Of a stretch of DNA of 64,000 bases, positions 12,639-24,545 are shown one piece after another. The stretch's first letter is position 1, and each line of letters begins with the position of its first letter. Location of the stretch: NCBI GenBank assembly GCA_036872755.1, contig JAVHNS010000004.1, positions 1,302,001 through 1,366,000 of the forward strand, in the 5' to 3' direction. This stretch comes from Orbilia blumenaviensis (Eukaryota; Ascomycota; Orbiliomycetes; Orbiliales; Orbiliaceae). The notes beneath the pieces were generated by a model. That model ran no database searches. It was not told where the DNA came from and saw only the letters and a program-made list of their open reading frames with translations. Position numbers and translations under genes: made by a program.

Positions 12639-14522
12639 CTAAGCCCTCCTATGGACGGTCAATGTGAAAGGGCAACTTCCAGCGACCTGTCCAGCTTCGT
12701 GCCACTGATACTGGTTCTGGAACTCGTCGAAGCTACAAATGCGGATTGGTTCATCATGTCCAGCCCTATTACATGCATGTTCAAGATAATTGGCTTCAAA
12801 GTCAATAGTACCTGGCCATGGCAACTCACGCCCAAACCAGATTAATGAAGTATAAGTCTCGTCGTAAATCGCGATGCCCCTATCTTCAGGTGAAAGCGTG
12901 CCAACAGCATCAGTGTAGGGAGGGTAGGAACCCGTATCAAGGGATCCTTCAATCATGCCCAGATCGCTATGGTGATAGGTATCAAAGCTCGGTGTGTACC
13001 TATGAGATGAGCGAGATGATATCGCCGGCGTGGTATTGCTGCTGCTGCTTGAAGAAGAGGGTGGAGTGAAAAATGCATCCACAGTTCTTGGAGTTCGCTC
13101 AAATGAAGGCAGTTGGAGATTCTGCCTGTTTCGTCGACTGCTCGATGATGGGCCAGCACCGGGGGAATTCCCTTGGTCTCGCGAAAGGCTGTGGATACGG
13201 TTGATGACCACCTCCCTGTTCTCTCGATTTACTAAAGTATCAAGGAAGCGGCTTACATCGTCACCATTAACCGATGCGGACTCAAGAACGCTCAATATCA
13301 TGTCATTGATGACATAGTCTAGTAAAGATCTTAGTACTCCAATAATGACCAGGCTTTCGATTAGAGTCCTTACACTTATTGTTGGGCTGTCGGGTCCCGG
13401 GGAATAAGGTAGACCAGACCTCATCCCAGCCCATATTCTTGTCGAACTCTGGAGGAATAGCACCATCTTTAAAATGATTTTTAAGATGAGCATATCTAGA
13501 ATTTAAATATCAATAACCGTTTCCAAAAAGCTTTAAGATCTCGGGAGTGGGGTTTCTTCTCCTTACTTAAGGTCTGATGACCGACCATGAACATGCATGC
13601 AGTCTACATACTTCACTGGGTCGAGTTTAAAAAACCAACAGGCGTAATCCGTGCTGCTCGATGCGCGAGACTTTGATCTTGAGCTGGAAGAGGGTATGTA
13701 ATTAGGATACTCAGCGCCCTCGTCATCTTCGCCCTGGTCACGTTCGTGATTCGGCCTAGATTTCGAGGACTTTGAGCTCTTGCCGGGGCCATTGTTGCTT
13801 TTTGAATATGTGTAACCAGTCTCAGTAGACCGTTGGTGGTAGCCCCTGCCCTCGCCAGAGGCCTGCCTGGCACCAGAGAACATACCGTAGTCTATATTCT
13901 CTGATGCCGGCAGGCCATAGTTAATGGCTGCGGCGGAAGGCCTGTGATAGCTCATAACAGAATTCTCTCCAGAATTGACAGACAATGAAACAGATTCCCC
14001 CTTTTGGAAATCTTGCAATTGAACCCCGGATGAATTGCTTTTGAATACAGGGTCTGAAAAAAGTAGAATCCTCTCAGTCCAGGGATCGTTAGAACCGTTG
14101 ATATATTGTCGGAGGCCCCAGGAGAGATTTCCTTGCGGGTGGTCACTATGAGCGAAAGCTACGGCGGTAGAAAAATCCAGATGCTGTTGCAATGTGTAGT
14201 TTAAAGGCAATGAGCAGTGAACTGGAAGGACGGAATCTTCAAATTTATTCAAAATATCCTGATCTAATAGGATGTCTTTCACAGCTGGTGCACTAAATAT
14301 GTATTATTCTCAAGGCTGATGTTAGTGGAATTATTTTATTTTATTTTTTTCTATTTTATTCTTCCAGTTTCATTTGAGGCTAACGGATGTCTCGACCAGG
14401 CCGACAGGTGTGTTAGGACACCAGGCCGCCAGCGTGATAAGGATCCATCCGCTAGAGCCCTACGTCAGAAATAGCAGCCAGGTTACGTACCCAAACGAAT
14501 TCACGAGTTCAGGAAAACTCAT
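12639..14522 (-). CDS. C2H2-like (C-x12-C-x13-H-x3-H) fungal protein, paralogue 1
   Basis: Four exons fit in frame: 14491..14522 (32 nt, encoding MSFPELVNSFG), 13567..14292, 13374..13495 and 12639..13318, giving 519 residues. The internal introns have GTACGT, GTAAGG and GTAAGG donors. The central module reads YACWFFKLDPVKY..C followed across an intron by H-LKN-H, that is Cys-x12-Cys-x13-His-x3-His, then GWDEVWSTLFPG. This resembles the common fungal variant zinc finger in which the first Cys sits in an ACPFYKRDP-like context. Flanks are Ser-rich and probably disordered, and a C-terminal block (DFEANYLEHAC) matches the end of the gene at 18874..20523. A DNA- or protein-binding nuclear role is inference only. 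The spliced domain aligns well with the intronless paralogue, which supports the exon model. Confidence 0.8.
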
Positions 14523-17500
14523 AGTCCTTTGTCCGGGGGTTTTTGAGGATTCAGCTCAGGACAGACCAGGAAAATCGAGCATGAGATCTTCCTGACGATA
14601 TTGATATATCTTGGCTATTCGTATCAAGTTTGAAGGGTATAGAATAGAACGAGAGTACTTAGGGTTATACCTGTGGATTTTTGGACGTGTGTTGCGGAAG
14701 GCTCGTCGACTGCAAGTCAGGGCATTAAACCATAGCTTAGTTCTTAGGTTCAACTCGACGCTGAAATATATGCGATAGCAAAAACCGCAGGATAAAAGAA
14801 GAGAGAAAATATGAGAGGATATATATACTGCTCCGTATAACTGTGATAATACCTATAAGCCTGTGAGGATTCTAGTCATACCAGCACAAGCGCGAGAGCT
14901 GCGTCGCTTTTGAGAGCAGGATACCTCGAGCTCCAACGCGGACAGACACTTGCATATTCATCTCCACCGGCCGTTAATTGTTCTTTTAGTTTCTGTCCAA
15001 TGATAACCTGCACAGAGAATGACTGTTTGGAATTTGCACGGAAAACCCATAGGGTAAAAAAAGCACTATGCATTGTAGTCTAATGAGGCCAGAGGCGAAG
15101 GCTACAGAGAAGAGCCCCATTGCATTGATGGTACGGTACAAATCCCCAATGGTCGGTCCAGTACACAAAAAATGTGTATACTCGCATGTGCATTCTCAGG
15201 TTCCTGAGAGTCTGGGCCCCCTGCTGGCTGGGTTAAAGCCTTGCATATTCTGACCTATCAACGCGACCGACGTTGCATGCAAAACCAGAGTGGGGTCCAG
15301 GGAGTCTGCCCATCTTGGGTGAGGGCCAAAAAAATGCCCCCGAGCAAGCCCAATGACATCACTCTCAATCACTAGACTGGCGCCACTGGACCCTGTGAAT
15401 AAGCTTATTTCCCTAGAACCATATGGATTGCAATGCTGCTTCATTAACAATGTTTACAGGATCTGATTCTGGAGTTATCAGAGCTATAGCAGCTCCTAGC
15501 TATATCGCTAGACAGAAAACCTTGGAAATCTTTGCAATTTGGGGGTTAGGCTAGCGAAAAATAGCCTGACGAATATCGAACCCACGATGTCCTCAGGCGA
15601 CGATCATCCGCCGCATTTGAAAACAATTACCATTTTAACGAGTAAATCGAAGGCTGAATGATTCCCCGGATGTTTCCGAGCAATTATTGTATCAGCAAGT
15701 GCTACCAGAGTGCGTATTTTCGTATCCCAAATGATCCATCTCGAGATCTCTCAAACTTGTTTTCGTGTTGTTGCAAGATTAATCGGGTACGAGGAATTGA
15801 AGCCCACGCCGCCCTCGCGAATATACGAGATGCATTTGTCGGTACGTGGGGTCAATAGCTCAAGTGTCTCGAGTTTCGGAATCCGAACTAGCATAAGGCT
15901 CAAGGCTTCTCGAATGCGCCTGGATTCACAGCAAAACCAGGGTTCCGTTTGATTCCAACCATTGGGTTCTCTCCGACGTCATAGCTAACGTTTGGACGGG
16001 TCTGGCGGACGGAACGTACAGCCGTTGTTGAAGATTGGATCCAAATGCGTGGTTTTCAGCTAACGAAGCTAACACTTCATCCGTCCACCCGCACAATCCA
16101 CACAATCCTGAGGCAAAAGTCATGAATTTCGCAGATATTAATTGGAATTATAGGCACGTGGACTAAATGATGATAGCCATCAGGTCGGGTTCGGCCCTGT
16201 GCTTTTGAGATATGTAAGTCAGTAGACATGTATGGGATCGGGAGATCTGAGAGTGGGGCCTTGTTGGGGTGCACTGCCAAGCTAGCTGCCCTTCCCCCAC
16301 CCGAAGACAGTCGTGGTCTTGGGTTCTAGACTTCTTCGATGCAAAAAAACCTGAATTATCTCCATATTCCGTAAGGCAGGTAAGGCATAACTCACCCTGT
16401 CATTATTGCCTTCCAGCACCCCAGGGCCCTGATCAGATATAGATAAATAATCGAAAAAAAAAGAAATAACAAAAGGAAACGAATGCCTGCCATACTGCAG
16501 TGCTTAACAGGCATTAACTGGGGTTCAAAGAGCCTAATCCTTCCTGCTCACTCTTGGCCGCAGCTGTAATCGACGTTTAGGGAAATCAGCGAGCGGGCCT
16601 GGGTTAGCGTGAACAGCTGTGAGCAGACTGGTAGGGCTTAGGATTTGTGCCCTCCTTTGAGCTCGATGCACTGTTTGCAATCGACATATTCTAAAATCAG
16701 CCCGATCACGCCACGATGCTACTAAATGCAGACTGGGAAGCACGGATCCAGAATCATCAATTCAGGTAATCAGCTGATTAGATTGATGGATTCAAAGATA
16801 CAGCGCAGATCCAACCTCCATCGAGTGAATGACCTTGTGAATAGCTCGGGATATATGAAGTTACTCGGTATATGCCAGAGGTAGATCCCAAGCAAGCTTA
16901 AAAGCCAAAAACCCGCGCTTTTGGATATTGTGTTACAAAAGGAATCGTATGATACTCTTAAGTTCGGTTTCGAAGTTGTTTTGCCACAATTTAATCGAAG
17001 GGAGTTTGGATGCTCCCTTACATGCATCAAGCATCGTCATCGATGCACCCATGTGCTGAACACGCCTGAGTGTCAACGAGACCCGCCCGGTCACCTGGCA
17101 GGGTCTTTGTATTCTTATTTTCTCAATTGCTTCGTCCCCCACTTCCAGAAGAACAAGTTATCTATAACGCAATGGACGGCGAAGTTTCAGGCTCAGCGCA
17201 TAGATCGTTATAGCGAGACGAGCACTGCTAGCATGCTCGATCCTGTCTCGTGCCTGAGGTTTTATGCATCCTTGCTTATACAGCAACGCCATCAGCCAAT
17301 GCTCGCTCTCCCAGATGTTCACATGTGTGTTTAGCGAGCATGAATAGCGACGCAGCTGTAAACTGAGAATATCGCCGCGACGGTACATTCGCTCCATTTT
17401 TCTCATTCAGCTTTCCGTCCGTTACTTGTTACCCATTTTAGGGAATGAATTTCATGGTCCCGTGGCTTTAATTTTGCCCTTTCTTTTTATGTTGGGGATT

Positions 17501-18873
17501 TCGGATACAACCTTTTACAACTGTTCGCCGCCGTCGGGTCGGTACAATGATGCCAGAATTCTCACATTTGTGATAAATATCCCGAATATTTAAGCTTATA
17601 AGTTACAATCGGGCAAACTCTTTCCGGGTGCGGGGTGGAGCTAGATTTATACTACCCGACAAATTATTCAGAACACGTTTTCAATGACGATAAGCGTCCT
17701 TAAACGTTATGAGCCACATGCACAAGTACATCATTTGTCTTAAATACAAAGAGTAAAGAAGCAATGAACAAAATCTGAAGCAGACTTGACGAAGCGAGAA
17801 ATGTCAAATATTCGTTACATACAGCGCATCAGGCAAATATGGGGGTGATGGGACTTTTTTAGCCTTATCTGGAGGCGGGTCTCGGTTAGTCGGGGAAGTC
17901 TCAGTGCATATCCCGGGAAAAAGGAATATTCTATCCACGAGATTCGAAGCTTCGAGGTTTCATCCGATGTGCTGGATTCCACGATCTTGTTGGTTAGCGT
18001 AAGCCCAGCCGGCAGGCCTTTGTTGATTTTGTGAAATGAGACGCTAATATCATCCAACAACTACTAGTTCAAATCCCATTTTTATGTTTTTTATGTTATC
18101 GCGCAGCGACTAGCCAGCGTATCCCGGATCCTGGGACCCAGGAAGGGAAAGAAAAAGGAGAGCGAAACAAAAGAAAAGGAGGAACGAAAGAAATATAAAA
18201 CTTCCAAGATGGCCTTCGGTGTGAATATCTCTTCGGCACGGAGGGCGAAGTCAAAACACACACATATGCACATGTACATGATTATGCATAAAATGCATCC
18301 CGTAAACAAAGTCACTTCAAAGACTCGGGATCGATCCTGACAGCCAAAGGATCTTCGAGCCCTCCAACAACCCGTGTTGTGGGATTTGCGAGGTGACGTT
18401 GGGATGTTACACGAAAAGCGTGCGGTCTCTATCCGGACGGAACTGCGCACACTTGGAAACGAGTGCGACCAGCCAGGCCCCGGTATATATCAGACCGTCC
18501 TGCGAATCGATATTTCCTAGCTACAGCGCCGTGCTTGGCCGGTTTTCCAAGCCCTAGGTTCCATAGCTAGGTACGGTGGTATGGTGGAGTATCGAAAAGG
18601 GAGGTAGTTATCTTCAGAGTCCAAATAAGGCATCTGATGGTTTGAGTATAAGGTTAGCATATGTCAAACGTATTTGGCCGAGTATCAAGTTGCACGGTCT
18701 TGCACAATCGCGCCTTAACCCGGAATTCTAGGTCGAAAAGAAACTTACATCAATACAGACGCCCACTTTTCCCCACAGCTTTGCTTCGCTTCCCCCCTCC
18801 CCCCCTCAGTGTCTTCCAAATGATAAAACCCATGCCTTTTCGATAATATTTAAATAAAGCGGCTTGAGGGTGC
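14523..18873. other. 4.3 kb gene-poor spacer
   Basis: No open frame here shows a domain or credible splice partners. It holds AT-rich sequence, short A/T runs and one tRNA-like relic candidate near 15.56-15.65 kb. It separates the two zinc-finger-like paralogues. Confidence 0.55.
15557..15650 (-). pseudogene. Possible decayed tRNA-like element
   Basis: On the minus strand there is a perfect Pol III B-box core (GGTTCGATATTC, 15571..15582), followed downstream by TTTTT (15557..15561) and preceded by a D-arm-like GTTAAAATGGTAAT. The T stem would pair only through G-U wobbles and no full cloverleaf can be drawn. A chance B-box in AT-rich DNA is a real alternative. Confidence 0.2.
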
Positions 18874-20523
18874 TCAACTAGGCCACCCTGCAGACCTGTG
18901 GACCTTGCGAATGGTCACAAATCCGTCGCTATTCGCTCTTGGTTTCAAGTTGTAGAGATATTCTCTTTGCAAAACCTCCATTGAAGTCATGGAGACCAAC
19001 ATATCCGCCCCAGTCGTCCGACCGCCAAAATGTACGAGATAGTGATTGTTAAAGTCAAAGTCCGTATCCAAATGCCTTTCGTCCCAAAAGTATTGTTCAC
19101 CGAGCAAAGAGTCAACGACCTTGATCCGAGGGTTTATCGGGTAGAAGACGGAGGGAGCACGGGTCATGTTGTCGATTTCCATATCCTCGGTCGGGGACAT
19201 GACAGTCTGCCCATCATAGTCGAGAAACATCGCAAGAGGTTGCGAAATGCTATCGCCGTCTGGGATCAAATTGCACTCTTCGTTGTATGTATGGGCGGTA
19301 TCCTGCGATTGAGATATATAGTCGTAGCTTGGGTCGAACCAAGAGCTTCCGTTCGACGAGGAGTCTCGGGTCGATCGTCCGCCTGTAGATGATGAACCAA
19401 AACGACTACCTGGGCGGTTGTGAAGAGAGTGTCTCCTACTACGGGCCGGTTGACCTGAGCGACGTTCCCGATTTCGCGCCATATCTGGACTAAGTAATCC
19501 GGAATCACGTCGGCCGCCTGAGATTGTTGTCATGGATGACTGCGAATTCGCTGAGCTCCGGTATTGCCGTGCCATATCAAGTAGCCTTTCGTCTCTATCC
19601 TTGATATCAGGTAATTCGTGCCCCGGGAAAAGGACATACCAAACAGCATCATAGTTCATCCGATGTTTAAGTGCGGAAGGCAGGCCGTTGGGGAAATGTC
19701 TTGGTAAATGGACATGCTTGAGATGGTGTGCTTCTTTTCTGATGTCTCCGCAGGAGTGATATCTAACTGGATCGTATAACCAGAACCAACAGGCGTAATA
19801 TTTTTTACCGTCGCTAGCAGGTGGCTCGATTGGTTGTGGTAGCGAAGGCGGTTCCCCGTCGTCGTCGCCACCAGGCCTGCCACGGCTTCCTGATGGGAAA
19901 TCTCCATATCCATATGCTTGTTGTTTCCGGCGTCCAGATTTATTACTTTCACGAGAGACGCCAGAAGAAGCACCAGAACCGCAGTGGCCATGAGAGGGTG
20001 CAGTTTTGTATATTGCCACGGAGTCCCAGTCAGAGATCGTGAGGGGCACGGCAAGGTCTGACAGGGGCGTGTCTGGATAACGATGGTGGAAATCTTCTGC
20101 GGCAAAGGTCCCATTGAACGAATCTCGAACTAGCTTTGTGGAGCCGCGCTTAGGAGTTTTAACCAAGGCCAAGCTTTCGAGTCGATTTTCGAGTCCATCT
20201 TCGTTCTGCCATTGTTCAGGGACAGAATGTGGAATAGACTCAGAGTTTCTGCGAGATTTTCGAGATTTTCGGGACGAAGAACTATAATCTTCTGGGAACC
20301 CAGAATTTTGAAATGAGGGGGGCGAAGAATAGGGAGCAGAAGAGAGAGGGAAATCGGAAGAACTAGAAATCGACAAACGGTCCGCCGGGTTAGAACTACA
20401 CTTATAGGAGTGTTGAACCCTGCGGCTGAGTGCCATGGACTCTGAGTCCGAGGGCTGGAGTCGCAGACGGGACGGGTAGCCATCCGTCTGAAGAAAGTTG
20501 GTTGGAGAAAGAGTTAGAGCCAT
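18874..20523 (-). CDS. C2H2-like (C-x12-C-x13-H-x3-H) fungal protein, paralogue 2
   Basis: A single exon of 549 residues. The N-terminal roughly 250 residues are Ser/Pro/basic-rich and probably disordered. The core module YYACWFWLYDPVRYHSC, then HLKHVHLPRH, conserves exactly the Cys-x12-Cys-x13-His-x3-His spacing of the gene at 12639..14522 and is followed by NYDAVWYVLFPGHELP. A Ser/Arg-rich linker leads to a C-terminal region with a conserved DFNNHYL block also seen in the paralogue. The ligand geometry fits the divergent zinc fingers common in Pezizomycotina, but zinc binding is not proven. The same strand and 4.4 kb spacing suggest an old tandem duplication with later intron loss or gain. 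Function is unknown; nuclear localisation is plausible from the basic clusters. Confidence 0.82.
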   Translation of the reverse strand: MALTLSPTNFLQTDGYPSRLRLQPSDSESMALSRRVQHSYKCSSNPADRLSISSSSDFPLSSAPYSSPPSFQNSGFPEDYSSSSRKSRKSRRNSESIPHSVPEQWQNEDGLENRLESLALVKTPKRGSTKLVRDSFNGTFAAEDFHHRYPDTPLSDLAVPLTISDWDSVAIYKTAPSHGHCGSGASSGVSRESNKSGRRKQQAYGYGDFPSGSRGRPGGDDDGEPPSLPQPIEPPASDGKKYYACWFWLYDPVRYHSCGDIRKEAHHLKHVHLPRHFPNGLPSALKHRMNYDAVWYVLFPGHELPDIKDRDERLLDMARQYRSSANSQSSMTTISGGRRDSGLLSPDMARNRERRSGQPARSRRHSLHNRPGSRFGSSSTGGRSTRDSSSNGSSWFDPSYDYISQSQDTAHTYNEECNLIPDGDSISQPLAMFLDYDGQTVMSPTEDMEIDNMTRAPSVFYPINPRIKVVDSLLGEQYFWDERHLDTDFDFNNHYLVHFGGRTTGADMLVSMTSMEVLQREYLYNLKPRANSDGFVTIRKVHRSAGWPS

Positions 20524-23500
20524 GTCGAATGCTGGTATGTGTTTCTTGATGTTCTACTGATATTTCTGCGCCGACCAACAGTGATCTTATATCTTTTGAA
20601 TTTGAGTTTATATATATTGATCGATTGGTCTATAATAGAGGGCGTCCGGGCTTAATTCGTACTGTGATCCTTAACGAAGCTATAAAAAGGTCTCCGTCAG
20701 AACAAACACCTAAGCAGAGGTACGTACGACGTTATGTCGCAACCAAAAGAGCTTACCTTTTTTAGATGGATATCTATGCTGTCGGGATATTTTTAATTCT
20801 ACGTCAAGACATACCGACTTGATGCGATGATATAAATACTTTCTTTCTTTGACACGAGAGCGGGAGAGAAGGATATTCCTCCCAACCCCATGGCGCATAT
20901 GGCCTGGGTCGATGGGGTCTGCCGGCTGCCCAAGTAGTTCTGATCTGATCCACTGGGTGCATACTTGACCTACGCCGCAGGGCGAGGGCCAGTAGTAGGT
21001 ACCATCGTATCGTATCTACCATGGACCAGTCGCTAGAATAGCCATGCTTCTGGTTCTCACATTTGCGAACTTTTTCGATGCTGGAAACACCCACCAAGGC
21101 AGGGGCTGGGTTAGCCTCCCCCATGCAGAACTACCCACCCATATGAGCCCCTCAACGGGTCATTTGCGAGCCCGCAGATTAGATGCAGAGCGGGCCTTCA
21201 GCATCAAACCGTATTGGTACTAATTCTTCGTTCCTGCTCCCAAGCCACCGATACCTAGAGGCTGCATGTGTCCCTGGTCGGAAAAACGCTGTATAGATTA
21301 TATGGCACGAGCTCAGAACTCCACACCTTCCCTGGTTATTAGTCAGATTTCTTTTTCAACGTCCATTCCCTTCGCACTTTTCTAGCGACGATTTAAATCT
21401 GCAGACTGTACCCCGCCCAAGAGGGAAAGAAGTAAAAAGGAAGAGGGAAAAGCCTCCTGGTTCCTGTGCGGTTAATCATCTTTTTTGTGGCCCGCCAGAG
21501 GCTAGCTTCCCGCTAATATTGCATGTTCCTATTCGTCAGCAATGCGTTCGAGGACTCCGAGACATCGAATTCCGAACATAGATGCCTGCCAACGTACATC
21601 TCGTCCGCCAAGTTATTCGGGGCAGAGGAACGGCACGGACAAACATCATGTCAGAGACTAGAAGCATCAGCAAGGGCATGATCAAATCCGTGTTCGGGTT
21701 CTCGACTTCAGGTCGATAACGGCGAACGAAAATTGCGTGTCGAATCCTCATCCTAGCCCATATGATCGATGACTACAGCTGAGACCTCACACCTAAGAAG
21801 TCCTACAACAAAGCCAAGTTCGCTTGCTGCCGACAGAGATATTGGAGAATGTGAGACACGTATTGAGTGCGGGCTAGCTGTAAAGTTAACCCTCTCGATG
21901 CCGAAGGCGTCACCAGCACGGCTATCAGCCTCGTTATGTCTTTGGACCATGTACATGTACAGTCAAAGCGTAGCAACGCGGGTGAAGTTAACTTACCGCC
22001 ACGCACACAGTCTAGCGCTCGATTCGGGACAAGGTCGGTATGTCGACTTGACCCCAGAATAAGCAATAAAAGAGCAGATTTTACAATAACCGCCAGCACT
22101 GGCTGAGTACGAAGGTATCCGCTGGCTCCGCCCATCCCGGTCTGGATTCTGCAAAATCCGAACCCAAGCACACATCAAACATGGGCGAAACACAGGGTCA
22201 CGATCAATCGATTATTGTGATATGGCCATATGATAGGCACATTACATATATCAGGTTTTGATAGTGTCTGCGCTGCAGTCGCTAAAGTTTACTGCGAGCT
22301 AGGGGCCTGGACCATGGAGCTCAAGCTGCAAAGCTCTCGTCTTCCAAAACAGAAGCTGACCCTTTTCACACATGTAGGCTGTGCAAGCTGCTGTGCGTAA
22401 ACCATACATGGATATACCGCCTACACTATCGGATTCATTGACAAGGTGGTCGATCAGTTGAAGCCAGGATCGAGGAATTCGAATTCAAGGAACTAGCCTC
22501 ATAAGTTCATGACCGCGGGACCTTCCTTGTTTCCCGAGGTCGCCAAAATTGTCTAACAACAAACAATTTAATCAACAGGCTGTCACATATATAATGGTTA
22601 CGCGGGTGCTCTGGTCCAGGATCACTCTTGATCTGACCAAGCAAATGCCGCAAATGCAGCATCTCGCTTTTCCGTTGCAAGTCAAGCTTGCAAGCCGGCA
22701 GGGGTGTTGAAATCTCTTCGCATGCTTTGCTTGGCGGGGCGACTGGATCACTGCGCCGTCGTCAATTTTTTTGATCAAAATGCGATAACGAAAAAAATAA
22801 GAAAGCATTCTTGGATAGACGCTGATCAAGGCTTGACGCTCCTACGCCTTAGGAGCCGTTGGGAAGAAGAAGAAAACATATACATACCACATGCGGAGCT
22901 ACCAGCGACATGTCGACACGACATTGTGGAGTCGACCAAGTCGACAGCCAGCTACCTTTCACGGACGCATTGCCTCCTCTAAGGATCGTGATGCATCATA
23001 CTTTCATAATGATATTATCTTTTTTTTCCTTTTCTTGTTGAAGTTCATCATCATCCTTCCGTTAACAACGGGAAGCCTTTCGGCTGGGATTATGTGATCT
23101 GTCAGTCACTTCGTCTACGTAGCTGCCTGCAGGATATCCTTCAAAGTATTTGCTTTTACAGCACACATTGTGGACGGCTAGCGTCTACGGTAATGGCCAA
23201 TTTAGGCCCCGCCGATACATTAAAAAGAAAACAAGCGATTGTGATCGTAAGAGTGAAACAATACGAGGACGTGTACTGGTACACTGAACTGCAATCTAGC
23301 TATATAGACTGATGCGAATTGAGTAACGATAGTATACCATGCAGTACAAGCAAGGTCTGAATCACACCTGGTTGGTGCGCTGGCACGATGCATCCTAAAT
23401 CCAGGGCCGAGGGGTTCACAATGCCGCATGGTGCCATAGTGTACCGAGAAATTCGAGATTTGATTTACTGCCTCGGGCAACGGTTTGGAAACCCCCCGGC

Positions 23501-24545
23501 AAGGTGGTCAACTATTGGACACGTCAAGCGACCCAAACTTATAATATCGGCCTATATGCATATGGTATCTGCCTTCTGTTTTTTTTATTTTATTTTTTTT
23601 ATGCCAAATCAAAAACGATTCCTACTTTTTGTTCAGCTGTAGCTGACCCCGAAACGTCCAGACCGATGAGGTTGACAAACTAAGATTGGCAGCCTTATCG
23701 TGTTCGAGGTTGTTTCGCCTCCGAGACACTGGAATTTCACTCACGTTCACCATACTAAGCACCAATTCATATTTAGCATCGGGGCAACTTAATGTACATT
23801 AATTTATCACAAACTGTTTTTCCCGATTTGTGGATACAGAGTCCTGCTGTGCCGCGAGGCCGCTTGATCTTGACGGCTTGAGCTCAACCTATAGCTAAGC
23901 TAAGCCGACGAGCAATCGATGGTCAATTCAGCCGAAAGGATACTTCTCGAATATTGCCAGGTGTGCCAAGATTCACCAAAACACCATCTTTTCCTTGACT
24001 CATGAATAGAAGCTTACTTAACAAAGCTAAAATGATTCCTGCGAGTTAATTTTCTTCCGAACCTGTAGCTGTCTAGTTCTGCGACAAGTACACAATGCAG
24101 AATGCAAACCTTGTTTGACCGTTGACCCCAATCGATGCCTTCTCATATGACTCCTGCGCCAGCCCCAATCAGCAGCCACAGCCCTCTGCAGTCCAAGAAC
24201 CTCTTTCCTTGAGAGAATCGCTTTTGCTTTCACATAACGTTACACACTCTCCTCCCGCCGCACATAAATCACAAGCTCACCCTCACAGCCGGCCAGCAAA
24301 TCATCTGTGCCATCGACGAGCTTTACAAAAATCTTGTAAAACGAGGCTCTGCTCGGTTATTGCAAATATTACCCCACGCCCATGCTATATGTTTAAGGCG
24401 GACCCATATTTCAAAGATTTGGTCTGCAGATGTGCGGATCATCACCACCAACAGATTAATCAGCCCTAGACAGTACTACCATTTCCGGAAAGGCTGCACC
24501 AAGTGCTTTTCCACAACGCAATATCCGGACCCGCGTTTTATTACT
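20524..24545. other. 4 kb gene-poor spacer
   Basis: Short overlapping frames on both strands show no domains and no splice continuity. No terminal repeats or transposase motifs were seen. The last few hundred bases are the promoter side of the DUF4291 gene. Confidence 0.5.
20607..20616 (-). promoter_or_regulatory. TATA-like element of paralogue 2
   Basis: The minus strand reads TATATATAAA about 85 nt upstream of the start codon of the 549-residue gene. Confidence 0.35.

Noticed and set aside
9844..14522. Secondary-metabolite cluster around the P450
   Set aside because: Neighbours are a small membrane protein and zinc-finger-like proteins; no synthase, transferase or transporter is present.
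16921..17334. 137-codon plus-strand frame
   Set aside because: Cys/His residues are scattered without finger spacing; no start context or neighbouring exon supports it.
20524..24545. Possible transposon in the large spacer
   Set aside because: No transposase or reverse transcriptase motif, terminal repeat or target duplication was seen by eye.
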